Origin: an uncultured Collinsella sp.
GTDB taxonomy: Bacteria; Actinomycetota; Coriobacteriia; Coriobacteriales; Coriobacteriaceae
Reading direction: 5' to 3'
Assembly (NCBI GenBank): GCA_958349325.1
Contig: CATWCP010000007.1
Coordinates: 1-35,512 of the forward strand
DNA: 35,512 bases
Made by a program: the position numbers and the translations under genes. The notes under the pieces were generated by a model that was given only the letters and a program-made list of their open reading frames with translations, was not told where the DNA came from and did no database searches. Shown piece after piece: positions 22,730-30,837 of the stretch. Every line of letters begins with the position of its first letter. Position 1 is the first letter of the stretch.

Positions 22730-24526
22730 TTAAAGCCGCTGGCACACCGTAGCCACATGCTGCCCATCAAAACCGAACCCCCAGCGCATGCGACCCACGC
22801 CGGGGCGCGGTACACGGATTTCGTCGATGCCGTCGCGCTCTATGTCGAGTAGCGACTGCACGGCCAGCAATTCCAGTCCCAGCGCATCCACATCGGGGTC
22901 ATACATCAAGTTAATCGTTATCAGCGGGCGCTCGTCCAGCATGCCAATCGTATCTGCTACGTCGAACACAGCACCCGTAGGGAAAACCTGGATGTCCCAG
23001 CGACCTGCGCCACACTTTCGCCTCGAGGCAGGATTGGCATAGCCCGGTAAGCCAAAGCAGAGCCCCTGCAAGAGCAGATGATATGGCAGCGGCTTATCTG
23101 GGTCGGTCTCACCGATTCCCGCATCCCCCAGGATGCGGCTTAGCGCCCGCCTCACGGTATCCTCGTTCCCACGGCACAGCCCGTCGCGAAACGCATCGAC
23201 GTCTCGAATGTCTTCGGCAGCGCACTCAAACCACTCAACAATCACTAGACGCAAGGCCTGTCTAAGCTCGTTATTGGGCAATCGCAAAGCACGGAGGCGA
23301 TTGCCATGCTCTGGCTCCTCAGTCATATCCGTCGTGAGAAAACCGGACAGATACAGCGCTGTCCACATGCCATCGTCAGGCGAGACATCTGGCTCTGCAG
23401 TGCCCAAACAAAGCGGGACCTCAGCGCACCCATGGGCCTCGAGCAAATCAAACAAGACCGAAAGGCGGTCGAGATTCCACCCGGCAACTACCCTACTCAG
23501 GCAATCCGCATACCCATACAGATCGGCGCGCACAGGCGCCGTGCAGCCTCGGTCCAGAAAACCGATCACGCGCGCCGGACTCGAACAATAGACCCTGCCA
23601 AACCGATATCCCTCGAGCCATTCACGCGCATCATCAAGGTATTCCTCGCGCCCAGCATGATTCAACAGAGCCTGGACCTCGGCATCCGAAAAGCCGAACC
23701 AACGGTCACACCACGTCGAAAGCGGCGTCGACAGACAATACGAACAACTGCGCGAAGAAAGCGCCGCTTCGGCAGGACCGGGACACTCCCCCATCAGACA
23801 CGTCAGCCGCAACGAATCGCGCGCAGTGGCAATGGCGTCGAACAGCACGCGATCGAATAGCCCTGCCGGATCGGCGTCGGAAGCGTCCCTCGCGCTCGCA
23901 CAGCGAGACCACGCCGCATCGTACCCATCAACGAGCAATACAACCTGCTCATCGCAGGCCATCTCCAGCAGCTCAATGAGCACACCGAGCACCGAGTCAA
24001 CCTCGTCCGCGCTCGCCACGCCACGCGCAACACGTTCGATGTGACGCACCTTATCTCGAGCTAAATCAGGAGCCTCCAAGAGCGCCAACAAGCGAGCGCA
24101 CTCGCCCGAAAGGGCATCGCGCACGACGTCGGCAATAGCGGCACCACGCCTCGCAGCGCCAGAAAAGTCCAGCGATATCACCGGATAGCAAGCATATTCA
24201 TCCCGATAGCGCCCACCGTCTGCATCCCAAATCTGAGCATTGGCAAACAAACGCTGATCAGCGCGACCAACCGCTGGACGCTCCAGAAAAGCCCTGAGCG
24301 TCGACAAGTTCATGCTTTTGCCAAAACCCTCGGGTCGACAGCACACCACAACGGACGCGTCGCAGTCCAACACATCGGCAATAAACATGGTCTTGTCGAC
24401 CAGCGTGCAGCAACCAAGAGCCTCCGCATAGTCGTGCATGCCAATGGGCAAAGCCGCATCGTCGGCACAGCCGATCAAACGCACGCCAAAGCCAGCAGCA
24501 CAATCAACATTTGCCTGTTCAGACAC
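22730..24526 (-). CDS. AAA-ATPase-like protein with degenerate PD-(D/E)XK domain (DUF1703 type)
   Basis: This is a 598-residue protein from a GTG at 24526, chosen because GGGGGA stands eight bases before it; the frame is open further up to 24658. The N-terminal AAA-ATPase-like part has the family's opening (IGMHDYAEALGCCTLVDKT) and the phosphate loop RPEGFGKS (64-71), then LLVDGYDA as Walker B-like strand. The C-terminal PD-(D/E)XK part retains YHLLLQGLCFGLPGY and GAGRWDI (the Asp), but where family members carry ExK there is LITINLMYD, so nuclease activity is doubtful. Members are frequent in gut bacteria, often in many copies, with unknown function. It is rich in Cys for an actinobacterial protein. 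Confidence 0.78.
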   Translation of the reverse strand: MSEQANVDCAAGFGVRLIGCADDAALPIGMHDYAEALGCCTLVDKTMFIADVLDCDASVVVCCRPEGFGKSMNLSTLRAFLERPAVGRADQRLFANAQIWDADGGRYRDEYACYPVISLDFSGAARRGAAIADVVRDALSGECARLLALLEAPDLARDKVRHIERVARGVASADEVDSVLGVLIELLEMACDEQVVLLVDGYDAAWSRCASARDASDADPAGLFDRVLFDAIATARDSLRLTCLMGECPGPAEAALSSRSCSYCLSTPLSTWCDRWFGFSDAEVQALLNHAGREEYLDDAREWLEGYRFGRVYCSSPARVIGFLDRGCTAPVRADLYGYADCLSRVVAGWNLDRLSVLFDLLEAHGCAEVPLCLGTAEPDVSPDDGMWTALYLSGFLTTDMTEEPEHGNRLRALRLPNNELRQALRLVIVEWFECAAEDIRDVDAFRDGLCRGNEDTVRRALSRILGDAGIGETDPDKPLPYHLLLQGLCFGLPGYANPASRRKCGAGRWDIQVFPTGAVFDVADTIGMLDERPLITINLMYDPDVDALGLELLAVQSLLDIERDGIDEIRVPRPGVGRMRWGFGFDGQHVATVCQRL

Positions 24527-24658
24527 CAAAACGTTCCCCCTAAATCGCAGCACGATGCCAATTGTAATGACCGCATCGCATGTACCGATGTCGCCGCGCA
24601 AACATATCGGGCAACGGTAGTAACAAGAGGTGTGAGGGGGCACAATTAATCGTTGCAC

Positions 24659-24696
24659 AACAAAACGGGGCCCGATACATTCGCACCGGACCCCGT
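24659..24696 (-). terminator. Rho-independent terminator of the surface-protein gene
   Basis: On the minus strand the stem ACGGGGTCCG / CGGGCCCCGT (one mismatch, loop about 12 bases) is followed by TTTTGTTGT. It begins 33 bases after the stop at 24729 and lies just before the DUF1703-type gene. Confidence 0.8.
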
Positions 24697-24728
24697 CCCG
24701 ACTATTTAGTTATCTGGCAACTGAGAGC

Positions 24729-26546
24729 CTACTCCCCCGAGTCGTCCTCCCCAGAAGCCTTCTTCTGCTGATCGAGCTTATGCTTACCACTTACGATAGA
24801 CGTAGCGCCCAGCGTGGCCAAGCTCGCGCTGGCAAGGCTCGCCATAACGATAAGGTCGCCCGTCTTGGGCATGTTACCGCCCGAAGTCTTAGTCGTTGTA
24901 GTGGTGGTTGTAGTGGTCACCGTCTTGGAGTCATTTTGCTCTTGGTTCTGGTTGTCGGTGTTGCCCTTACTGCTGTCCTCGCCCTGCTGCTTTCCGTCCT
25001 CGGTCTTGTCCTTGTTCTTGTCCTTCTCCTCAGATTCAGACTTCTTGTCCTCGTCCTTCTTCTGAGCGGACTTGTCGTCCTTCTCATCAGAGCTAGAACC
25101 CTTATCGGATTCAACCTTCTCGGAAGCCTTATCCTTGGAGTCGCCCTTTGCGGCTTCGGTCTTTTCCGTGGAAGCCTGATCAGAGTTGTCCTTGTTCTGG
25201 GCCGAGCCGTTATTGACGCCAGCCATCAGCGAAGAACCCAGCGTAGAACCAAGCTGCTCGGAGAAAGAAGGCTTCTTGTCCGGCGAAGCAACGGGAGCGT
25301 CCGGCGCCTTATTCGAGTCGTCCTTGGAAGCGTCGGAATCAGAAGCGGCGCCAGTGTTAGAGTCATTGCTAGAACCAGTATCGGCGGAAGAATCGCTCGA
25401 GCCAGTGGAAGAGTCAGAGGAACCAGCGTCGGTCGAACCAGAGGCGGCGCTGCCCGTATTGCCGGCAGAGCTTGAAGACGAATCGCCCGCAGCAGAGCCG
25501 TTCGAATCGGAGCCGTTCGAGGTGGAACCGTCGTTGATAGCGCCACCAGCAGAGCCATTACCGTCAGCATCGGTCGAGGGCGCATCCATCCTGTCATCGT
25601 TGGCATCGTCACTCGAGCCGTCATTCGAATCAGGCGTCGGCGAGGGCGCCGGCGTAGGCTCGGGCTGCACGGGCGTCGCAGCGGCAGCGGCCTCGTCCTC
25701 GGCGATATAAACCAAGCAGTCCTTCAGCTCGTTGCGGTAGCGGTTCTTCCAGCCCTCATGATACTGGGGTTGGCTCGAATACTTGGTCGCCACGTTATTG
25801 ACCACGCTGTAGGAAAGCGCCGTCACAAACTCGCGATCGGACATATCGTTGGAAAGATTCGCCCAGCGGAAAAAGTCCCTGCAGCCACCAGTGCCGCACA
25901 TGTTGGTAATGCTCCACACCATGCCCTTGACGCAGTCGGCGCGGCCCGAAATATCAATACCCAGGCCGCTCTTGAGCCACGCCTCGGTCACCGCATAGTA
26001 CGAGTTGTACGCATAAGCATCTTGAAGTGCTGAGAACTCAACAGGATCGGTGTTGTAAGCACCCTGGAAGGCCTCCTGCGCAATACGGCCCAACTCGGTG
26101 AGCTGACCGTTCTCGTACATGGCATTGCTCGTGTTGGAAATCTCGCTGCCGCGATCAATCGCATCCTTGAGCATGCTGTATTTTTCGGGGCTGTAGTTGT
26201 AGACCTGCTTCATAAACGGAATGAGCGACCAGCGGCGGTCGAACTGGTAATAGCCCAACGCGTTATAGCCGTCACCGTACGAAAAGCCCTGGTTGTAGTT
26301 ACCATGGCTCTCGTACTTGGTAAAGTACTTCATCTCGGGAGTCACGTTGACAAACGAAACGCCCTGGACCGACCTCAGCACGCCTGAGAAGGACTGCTGG
26401 GTGTAGAGACCCTTATCGATATCGGTGGCATCCGAGGCAACGCCCGGCGTGGGCTCCTCGGCAGCGGCGGGTGCCGGCGCGGAAACGGCGCCAAACGAAA
26501 GCGCCAGCGTCAGACCCGCGACAATAGCAGAATGCTTGGGCTGCAT
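24729..26546 (-). CDS. Sortase-anchored surface protein with lysozyme-like N-terminal domain
   Basis: This 605-residue protein has a signal peptide (MQPKHSAIVAGLTLALSFGA, cleavage near APAAAEE). A folded N-terminal domain of about 55-290 contains KYESHGNYN with a candidate catalytic Glu, YGDGYNALGYYQFDRRW and Cys pairs (DCVKGM..CGTGGC). A long Ser/Asp/Asn/Gly-rich then Lys/Glu-rich linker (about 300-540) follows, then a run of nine Thr, the sortase motif MPKTGD (559-564), a hydrophobic helix, and GKHK plus an unusually long acidic tail. The YES/GYYQFD pattern resembles lysozyme-like transglycosylase domains (inference). AGGAAGGA precedes the ATG. It is a single-gene unit with its own terminator. 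The sortase-anchored nature is confident; wall hydrolysis is tentative. Confidence 0.8.
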   Translation of the reverse strand: MQPKHSAIVAGLTLALSFGAVSAPAPAAAEEPTPGVASDATDIDKGLYTQQSFSGVLRSVQGVSFVNVTPEMKYFTKYESHGNYNQGFSYGDGYNALGYYQFDRRWSLIPFMKQVYNYSPEKYSMLKDAIDRGSEISNTSNAMYENGQLTELGRIAQEAFQGAYNTDPVEFSALQDAYAYNSYYAVTEAWLKSGLGIDISGRADCVKGMVWSITNMCGTGGCRDFFRWANLSNDMSDREFVTALSYSVVNNVATKYSSQPQYHEGWKNRYRNELKDCLVYIAEDEAAAAATPVQPEPTPAPSPTPDSNDGSSDDANDDRMDAPSTDADGNGSAGGAINDGSTSNGSDSNGSAAGDSSSSSAGNTGSAASGSTDAGSSDSSTGSSDSSADTGSSNDSNTGAASDSDASKDDSNKAPDAPVASPDKKPSFSEQLGSTLGSSLMAGVNNGSAQNKDNSDQASTEKTEAAKGDSKDKASEKVESDKGSSSDEKDDKSAQKKDEDKKSESEEKDKNKDKTEDGKQQGEDSSKGNTDNQNQEQNDSKTVTTTTTTTTTKTSGGNMPKTGDLIVMASLASASLATLGATSIVSGKHKLDQQKKASGEDDSGE

Positions 26547-26615
26547 AAGATCCTTCCTGCATTGGTGTAGTTAAAGTGCAGTTTGCAAAGATAGAATCAG
26601 TATTGCAGCTCGTCC

Positions 26616-26631
26616 GTTGTTGCACAACAAC
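26616..26631. promoter_or_regulatory. Inverted repeat GTTGTTG-CA-CAACAAC in the leader of the surface-protein gene
   Basis: Two 7-base arms with a 2-base spacer sit 70 bases before the ATG at 26546, in the 138-base gap after rrf2. It may be an operator. Part of it (CGTTGCACAACAA) recurs at 24651-24663 next to the terminator of the same gene. Confidence 0.4.
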
Positions 26632-26684
26632 CCCTCGGTAAACGGCAACAACCTTCCGCGAAATCTTAAGGAATTGCGCTTAAC

Positions 26685-27116
26685 CTACAGCTTAATGTCA
26701 AAGTTGATTTCGGGAACGGCGGCCAAGTCGGCCAGCGTTACGCCGTCGACGTACTTTTCGATCACGTCGTCCAGACCGCGCCAGAACTTGACGGTCGAGC
26801 ACAAATCGCTGCGGGTGCAGCTGTTGTCGATGCCGTCGCACGCCACGGGTGCCGTGCTGCCCTCGACGGCGCGCAGGATGTCGCCGGCACGCACCTCGGC
26901 TGGATCCTTGGCCATCATGTAGCCGCCGCCCTTGCCGCGCACGCTCTTAAGCAGGCCCGCCTTCATAAGCGGACGAACCAGCTGCTCCAAATACTTTTGC
27001 GAGATATGCTCGCGGTCGGCAACCTCGCGCAGAGCAATCTTGCCCTCGGCGTCACCGAGCGCCGCGATATAGATCATCAGACGGAGGGCATAGCGGCCCT
27101 TAGAAGAAATGAGCAT
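26685..27116 (-). CDS. Rrf2-family Fe-S-type transcription regulator, divergent from suf
   Basis: This 143-residue protein begins with MLISSKGRYALRLMIYIAAL, the usual first helix of Rrf2 proteins. A winged helix follows (IALREVADREHISQKYLEQL, RGKGGGYMMAKDP) and then three cysteines C93, C100 and C106 in the loop where IscR, NsrR and related regulators bind an Fe-S cluster; the spacing here is CX6CX5C. The frame is open upstream to 27194, but 27116 matches the family start and has GGAGGGTAGGT before it. The gene points away from sufC, and two copies of a 31-base inverted repeat lie between them. It should sense Fe-S status and control suf and itself. Confidence 0.88.
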   Translation of the reverse strand: MLISSKGRYALRLMIYIAALGDAEGKIALREVADREHISQKYLEQLVRPLMKAGLLKSVRGKGGGYMMAKDPAEVRAGDILRAVEGSTAPVACDGIDNSCTRSDLCSTVKFWRGLDDVIEKYVDGVTLADLAAVPEINFDIKL

Positions 27117-27136
27117 ACCTACCCTCCCATCGCATC

Positions 27137-27167
27137 TGGGACAACATGACCAGGTTTGTTTGTCCCA
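27137..27167. promoter_or_regulatory. Operator-like inverted repeat TGGGACA-N17-TGTCCCA, site 1
   Basis: The 7-base arms are perfect inverted copies separated by exactly 17 bases. The site ends 21 bases before the rrf2 ATG, so binding would cover its leader. TGTCCCAAATCTTAAG starting at 27161 is repeated exactly after sufU. Confidence 0.7.
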
Positions 27168-27180
27168 AATCTTAAGTAAG

Positions 27181-27211
27181 TGGGACAGACACAACAGGTT
27201 ATTTTGTCCCA
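27181..27211. promoter_or_regulatory. Operator-like inverted repeat TGGGACA-N17-TGTCCCA, site 2
   Basis: It has the same arms and the same 17-base spacing as site 1, and lies 44 bases from it (about four helical turns). The inner sequence shares CAGGTT with site 1. It stands between the rrf2 and suf promoter regions. Confidence 0.7.
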
Positions 27212-27232
27212 GAATTTGAAAAGTCGAGTGGA

Positions 27233-27276
27233 TTAGTCGGGTTTTCCCTTGACTAACGCCGAACCCATAGTAACTT
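27233..27276 (+). promoter_or_regulatory. Candidate suf promoter with overlapping inverted repeat
   Basis: TTGACT (27249-27254) could be the -35 element, with TAACTT (27271-27276) or TTTATT (27275-27280) as weak -10 candidates. TTAGTC (27233-27238) and GACTAA (27251-27256) form an inverted repeat with a 12-base spacer that covers the -35. TTGACTA resembles half-sites known for Rrf2/IscR-type regulators in other bacteria. Confidence 0.35.
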
Positions 27277-27340
27277 TATTCCGAGAAGATTCCTAGGGTT
27301 TAGTACACCTATGAGTACACCATATACAGAGAGGGACAGC

Positions 27341-28141
27341 ATGAGCGCAAATCCGCTGCTTTCCATCGAAGGTCTGACCGCCTCCGTGGACGAGAAGACC
27401 ATCCTCCACAACGTCAACCTCAACGTCGCCGCCGGCGAGACCCACGTTCTGATGGGACCCAACGGCGCCGGCAAGTCCACCCTCGGCCACCTGGTCATGG
27501 GCGACCCCGTTTACACGGTCAACGACGGCCGCATCGTCTTTGACGGCCAGGACATCACTGAACTCACCACCGACAAGCGCTCGCGCGCCGGCCTGTTCCT
27601 GAGCTTCCAGGCCCCGGTCGAGATTCCGGGCGTGCCGCTGTCGAGCTTTTTGCGCGCCAGCATCGCCGGCCGCCCCGGCCTGGAGATGAAGGGCAAGGAG
27701 TTCCGCCGTCGCGTCAAGGAGCTCGCGGCAGAGCTCAACATGGATACCGCCTACCTCAACCGCGAGCTGGGCGTGGGCTTCTCGGGCGGCGAGAAGAAGA
27801 AGGTCGAGATGCTCCAGCTCCTGTTGCTGCAGCCCAAGCTCGCCATCCTCGACGAGACCGACTCGGGCCTAGACGTCGACGCCCTGTCCACCGTCAGCCA
27901 CGGCATGGACGCCTACCGCAAGAGCTGCGACGGCTCCATGCTCATCATCACACACAACACGCGCATCTTGGAGCACCTGGATGTCGACCGCGTCCACGTT
28001 ATGGTCAAGGGCCACATCGTGCGCGAGGACGACGCCTCGCTCATCCCCTGGATCGACAAGAACGGTTTTGAGACCTTCGAGCGCGAGGCCGCCGAGCAGC
28101 GCGCCCAGGCCGAGGCCGCCGCTGCCGAGCAGCAGGCGTAA
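27341..28141 (+). CDS. sufC: SufC, ATPase of the SufBCD Fe-S assembly complex
   Basis: This 266-residue ABC-type ATPase has Walker A GPNGAGKST (39-47), a Q-loop near LSFQAPVEIPGV, the SufC form of the signature FSGGEKKKVE (147-156), Walker B LAILDETDSGLD (167-178) and the switch His in ITHNTRIL. It powers Fe-S cluster assembly on the SufB-SufD scaffold in the cytosol. An in-frame ATG ten codons upstream exists; 27341 is preferred because GAGAGGGAC precedes it and family members start with a short stretch before LLSIEGL. It is the first gene of sufCBDSU; the order with sufC first is usual in Gram-positives. Confidence 0.93.
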   Translation: MSANPLLSIEGLTASVDEKTILHNVNLNVAAGETHVLMGPNGAGKSTLGHLVMGDPVYTVNDGRIVFDGQDITELTTDKRSRAGLFLSFQAPVEIPGVPLSSFLRASIAGRPGLEMKGKEFRRRVKELAAELNMDTAYLNRELGVGFSGGEKKKVEMLQLLLLQPKLAILDETDSGLDVDALSTVSHGMDAYRKSCDGSMLIITHNTRILEHLDVDRVHVMVKGHIVREDDASLIPWIDKNGFETFEREAAEQRAQAEAAAAEQQA

Positions 28142-28153
28142 AGGGGCGACGCA

Positions 28154-29566
28154 ATGACCAAGAACCGCACCGAGGTCGCGGACATCGACCGCAGCCTCTA
28201 CGACTTCACCTATGGCGAGGAGGGATTCGAGCGCCTCGACGCCGGCATCACGCCCGACATCGTGCGCGAGATCAGCGCCAAAAAGGACGAGCCGCAGTGG
28301 ATGCTCGACCTGCGCTTAAAGTCCCTCGAAATCTTCAACCGCTTCCCGGATCCGACGTGGGGCCCCTCCATCGAGGGCCTGGACATGGACAACATCGTCA
28401 CCTACGTCAAGCCCAACACCGACCAAAAGCACGACTGGCAGTCGGTGCCCGACGACATCAAGAACACCTTTGAGCGCCTAGGCATCCCCGAGGCCGAGCG
28501 TAGCTACCTGGCGGGTGTCGGCGCGCAGTACGACTCCGAGCTCGTCTACCACAACATGCAGGACACCGCGTCCAAGATGGGCATCGTCTACTCCGGTATT
28601 GAGGAAGCCCTGCACGATCCGCAGTGGGAACCGCTCATCCACGAGAAGTTTATGACACTCATCCCGCCCACCGACCACAAGTTTGCGGCCCTGCACGGCG
28701 CCGTATGGTCCGGCGGCTCGTTTGTCTACGTGCCCAAGGGCACCAAGCTCGATTTCCCGCTGCAGAGCTACTTCCGCCTCAACGCCAAGGGTGCCGGCCA
28801 GTTTGAGCACACGCTCATCATCGTCGAGGACGATGCCGACCTGCACTTTATCGAGGGTTGCTCCGCGCCCAAGTACAACGTTGCCAACCTCCACGCCGGC
28901 GCTGTGGAGCTCTTTGTGGGCAAACGCGCACACCTGCGCTACTCGACCATCGAGAACTGGTCCAAGAACATGTACAACCTCAACACCAAGCGCGCGCGCG
29001 TGGACGAGGACGGCGACATCGAGTGGATCAGCGGCTCCTTCGGCAGCCACGTGGGCTACCTCTACCCCATGAGCGTGCTCAACGGCCGCCGCGCCCGCTC
29101 GAGCTTTACCGGCATCACCTTTGCCGGCGCCGGTCAGAACCTCGACACCGGCTGCAAGGTCGTGCTCAACGCGCCCGATACCTCGGCAACCGTCGAGACC
29201 AAGGGCATCTCCAAGAGCGGCGGCATCCAGACGTTCCGCAGCTCCATCGTGGCCACGCCTAAGGCCGAGGGCTCCAAGGCAACCGTGAGCTGCCAGTCGC
29301 TCATGCTCGACGACCAGAGCCGCTCCGACACCATCCCCGCCATGGACATCCGCGCCAAGAACGTCGACATCGGCCACGAGGCCACCATCGGCCGCATCGG
29401 CGACGATAAGGTGTTCTACCTGATGAGCCGCGGTATCTCGGAGGAAGAGGCCCGTACCATGATCGTCAACGGCTTTGCCAACCCGGTCTCCAAGGAGCTG
29501 CCGCTGGAGTACGCCGTCGAGATGAACAACCTGATCAAGCTCGAGATGGAAGGAGCGATCGGATAA
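28154..29566 (+). CDS. sufB: SufB, Fe-S cluster assembly scaffold
   Basis: This 470-residue protein matches SufB over its length: an N-terminal helical part (DFTYGEEGFERLDAGITPDI), WGPSIEGLDMDNIVTYVKP, VWSGGSFVYVPKGTKLDFPL and the beta-helix core with NLHAGAVELFVGKRAHLRYS and STIENWSKNMYNLNTKRARV. C380 in ATVSCQSLML is at the place of the cysteine that takes part in cluster formation in E. coli SufB (family knowledge). It ends with the IGRIGDDKVFYLMSRGISEE segment shared by SufB and SufD. It starts 12 bases after sufC and its TAA overlaps the sufD ATG. Confidence 0.95.
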   Translation: MTKNRTEVADIDRSLYDFTYGEEGFERLDAGITPDIVREISAKKDEPQWMLDLRLKSLEIFNRFPDPTWGPSIEGLDMDNIVTYVKPNTDQKHDWQSVPDDIKNTFERLGIPEAERSYLAGVGAQYDSELVYHNMQDTASKMGIVYSGIEEALHDPQWEPLIHEKFMTLIPPTDHKFAALHGAVWSGGSFVYVPKGTKLDFPLQSYFRLNAKGAGQFEHTLIIVEDDADLHFIEGCSAPKYNVANLHAGAVELFVGKRAHLRYSTIENWSKNMYNLNTKRARVDEDGDIEWISGSFGSHVGYLYPMSVLNGRRARSSFTGITFAGAGQNLDTGCKVVLNAPDTSATVETKGISKSGGIQTFRSSIVATPKAEGSKATVSCQSLMLDDQSRSDTIPAMDIRAKNVDIGHEATIGRIGDDKVFYLMSRGISEEEARTMIVNGFANPVSKELPLEYAVEMNNLIKLEMEGAIG

Positions 29567-30837
29567 TGAAACAGACCACCAACACCGCTGCTACCATCCT
29601 TGAGCAGGTTAATGCGATGCCGGCTGCCACTTGGGGTTGGCTCAAGATGAACCAGACCAAGCTCGAGCTCTCTGACGAGCTTGCCGCCGCTCCCACCGAG
29701 GCCGTTGAGGTCGAGGGCTTGGACGAGCAGTTTACCGGCGTGGCAGACGCGTTTGAAGCCGCCATGGACGCTATGGCCGAGCGTTTCCCCGAGCGCCGCG
29801 CCTCCGCCCCCGGCGATGCCGCCGACCGCGCCCGTATCACGCCCGAGACCGAGCTCGACGTGCCTGCGACCTCCGTCTACCAGGCCGGCGCCATCAAGCT
29901 CGAGGAGGAGCTCTCCCCTGCCGAGGCCTTCGAGACTGGCATGGGCGAGGCTGCCTACACCTACCTGGCCGACCACGCTACCAAGCGCATCGTCATCGAT
30001 GTGCCCGCATACAAGCACGCCACGGTTACCGTGCGCGTGAGCGCTGTCGATGCCGCCGCGGCCATCGCCGCCATCGACGTCGTCGCCCGTCCCCAGTCGA
30101 CGCTCGATCTACATATTGCCCTAGACTCCCCCGTTACCGGCGAGGGTGTCGTGGGCTCCGTGCTACGCGTGTGCGCCCACGAGTACGCCACCGTCAACGT
30201 GACCTGCACGCAGACGCTCGACGATAGCTGGATCGCGCTCGACGACACCGGCCTGTTCCTGGACGAGGGCGCGCGCGTCAACGTGCAGCACACCGTCCTG
30301 GGTGCCGGTGCCAGCGCCACCGGCCTCGCCGGCGACCTGTTGGGCGATACCGCCAAGGTCACCATCGATACTGACTACCTGGGCGCCCGAGAGCAGGTGC
30401 GCGACTTTAACTACGAGCTGCGCCACCGCGGTCGCAAGACCGAGTGCGAGATCGACGCCAACGGCGTGCTGACCGGCACGTCCAAGAAGGTCTACCGCGG
30501 CACCATCGACCTCGTGCACGGCTGCAAGGGTGCAACCGGCACCGAGCGCGAGACGGTGCTTTTGGCCAACAAGGGGGTCGACAACAAGACCGTCCCCGTT
30601 ATCCTGTGCGACGAGGACGACGTCGCCGGCAACCACGGAGCCACCATCGGCCACGTCCGCGACGAGCAGCTGTTCTACCTCGCCTGCCGCGGCCTTGACC
30701 AAAACGCCGCCGAGGACCTGTTCGTCCGTGCCAAGCTGGAGGACGCCGCGCTTTCCGCCACCGACGAGCGCACCCGCGCCGCCGTCGTCCGCCTGGGCAA
30801 CAACCTGATCGACAACTTTGAAGAGGAGCTCGCATGA
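29566..30837 (+). CDS. sufD: SufD, Fe-S cluster assembly partner of SufB
   Basis: This 423-residue protein has a poorly conserved N-terminus and a SufBD core: VNVQHTVLGAGASATGLAGD, YELRHRGRKTECEIDANGVL, YRGTIDLVHGCKGATGTERE and AGNHGATIGHVRDEQLFYLA, ending in CRGLDQNAAEDLFVRAKLED. H357 in NHGATIG corresponds to the histidine of E. coli SufD that is needed for cluster formation (family knowledge). It forms SufBC2D with its neighbours. The ATG overlaps the sufB stop (TAATG), with GGAAGGAG ahead, and its own TGA overlaps sufS (ATGA). Confidence 0.92.
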   Translation: MKQTTNTAATILEQVNAMPAATWGWLKMNQTKLELSDELAAAPTEAVEVEGLDEQFTGVADAFEAAMDAMAERFPERRASAPGDAADRARITPETELDVPATSVYQAGAIKLEEELSPAEAFETGMGEAAYTYLADHATKRIVIDVPAYKHATVTVRVSAVDAAAAIAAIDVVARPQSTLDLHIALDSPVTGEGVVGSVLRVCAHEYATVNVTCTQTLDDSWIALDDTGLFLDEGARVNVQHTVLGAGASATGLAGDLLGDTAKVTIDTDYLGAREQVRDFNYELRHRGRKTECEIDANGVLTGTSKKVYRGTIDLVHGCKGATGTERETVLLANKGVDNKTVPVILCDEDDVAGNHGATIGHVRDEQLFYLACRGLDQNAAEDLFVRAKLEDAALSATDERTRAAVVRLGNNLIDNFEEELA

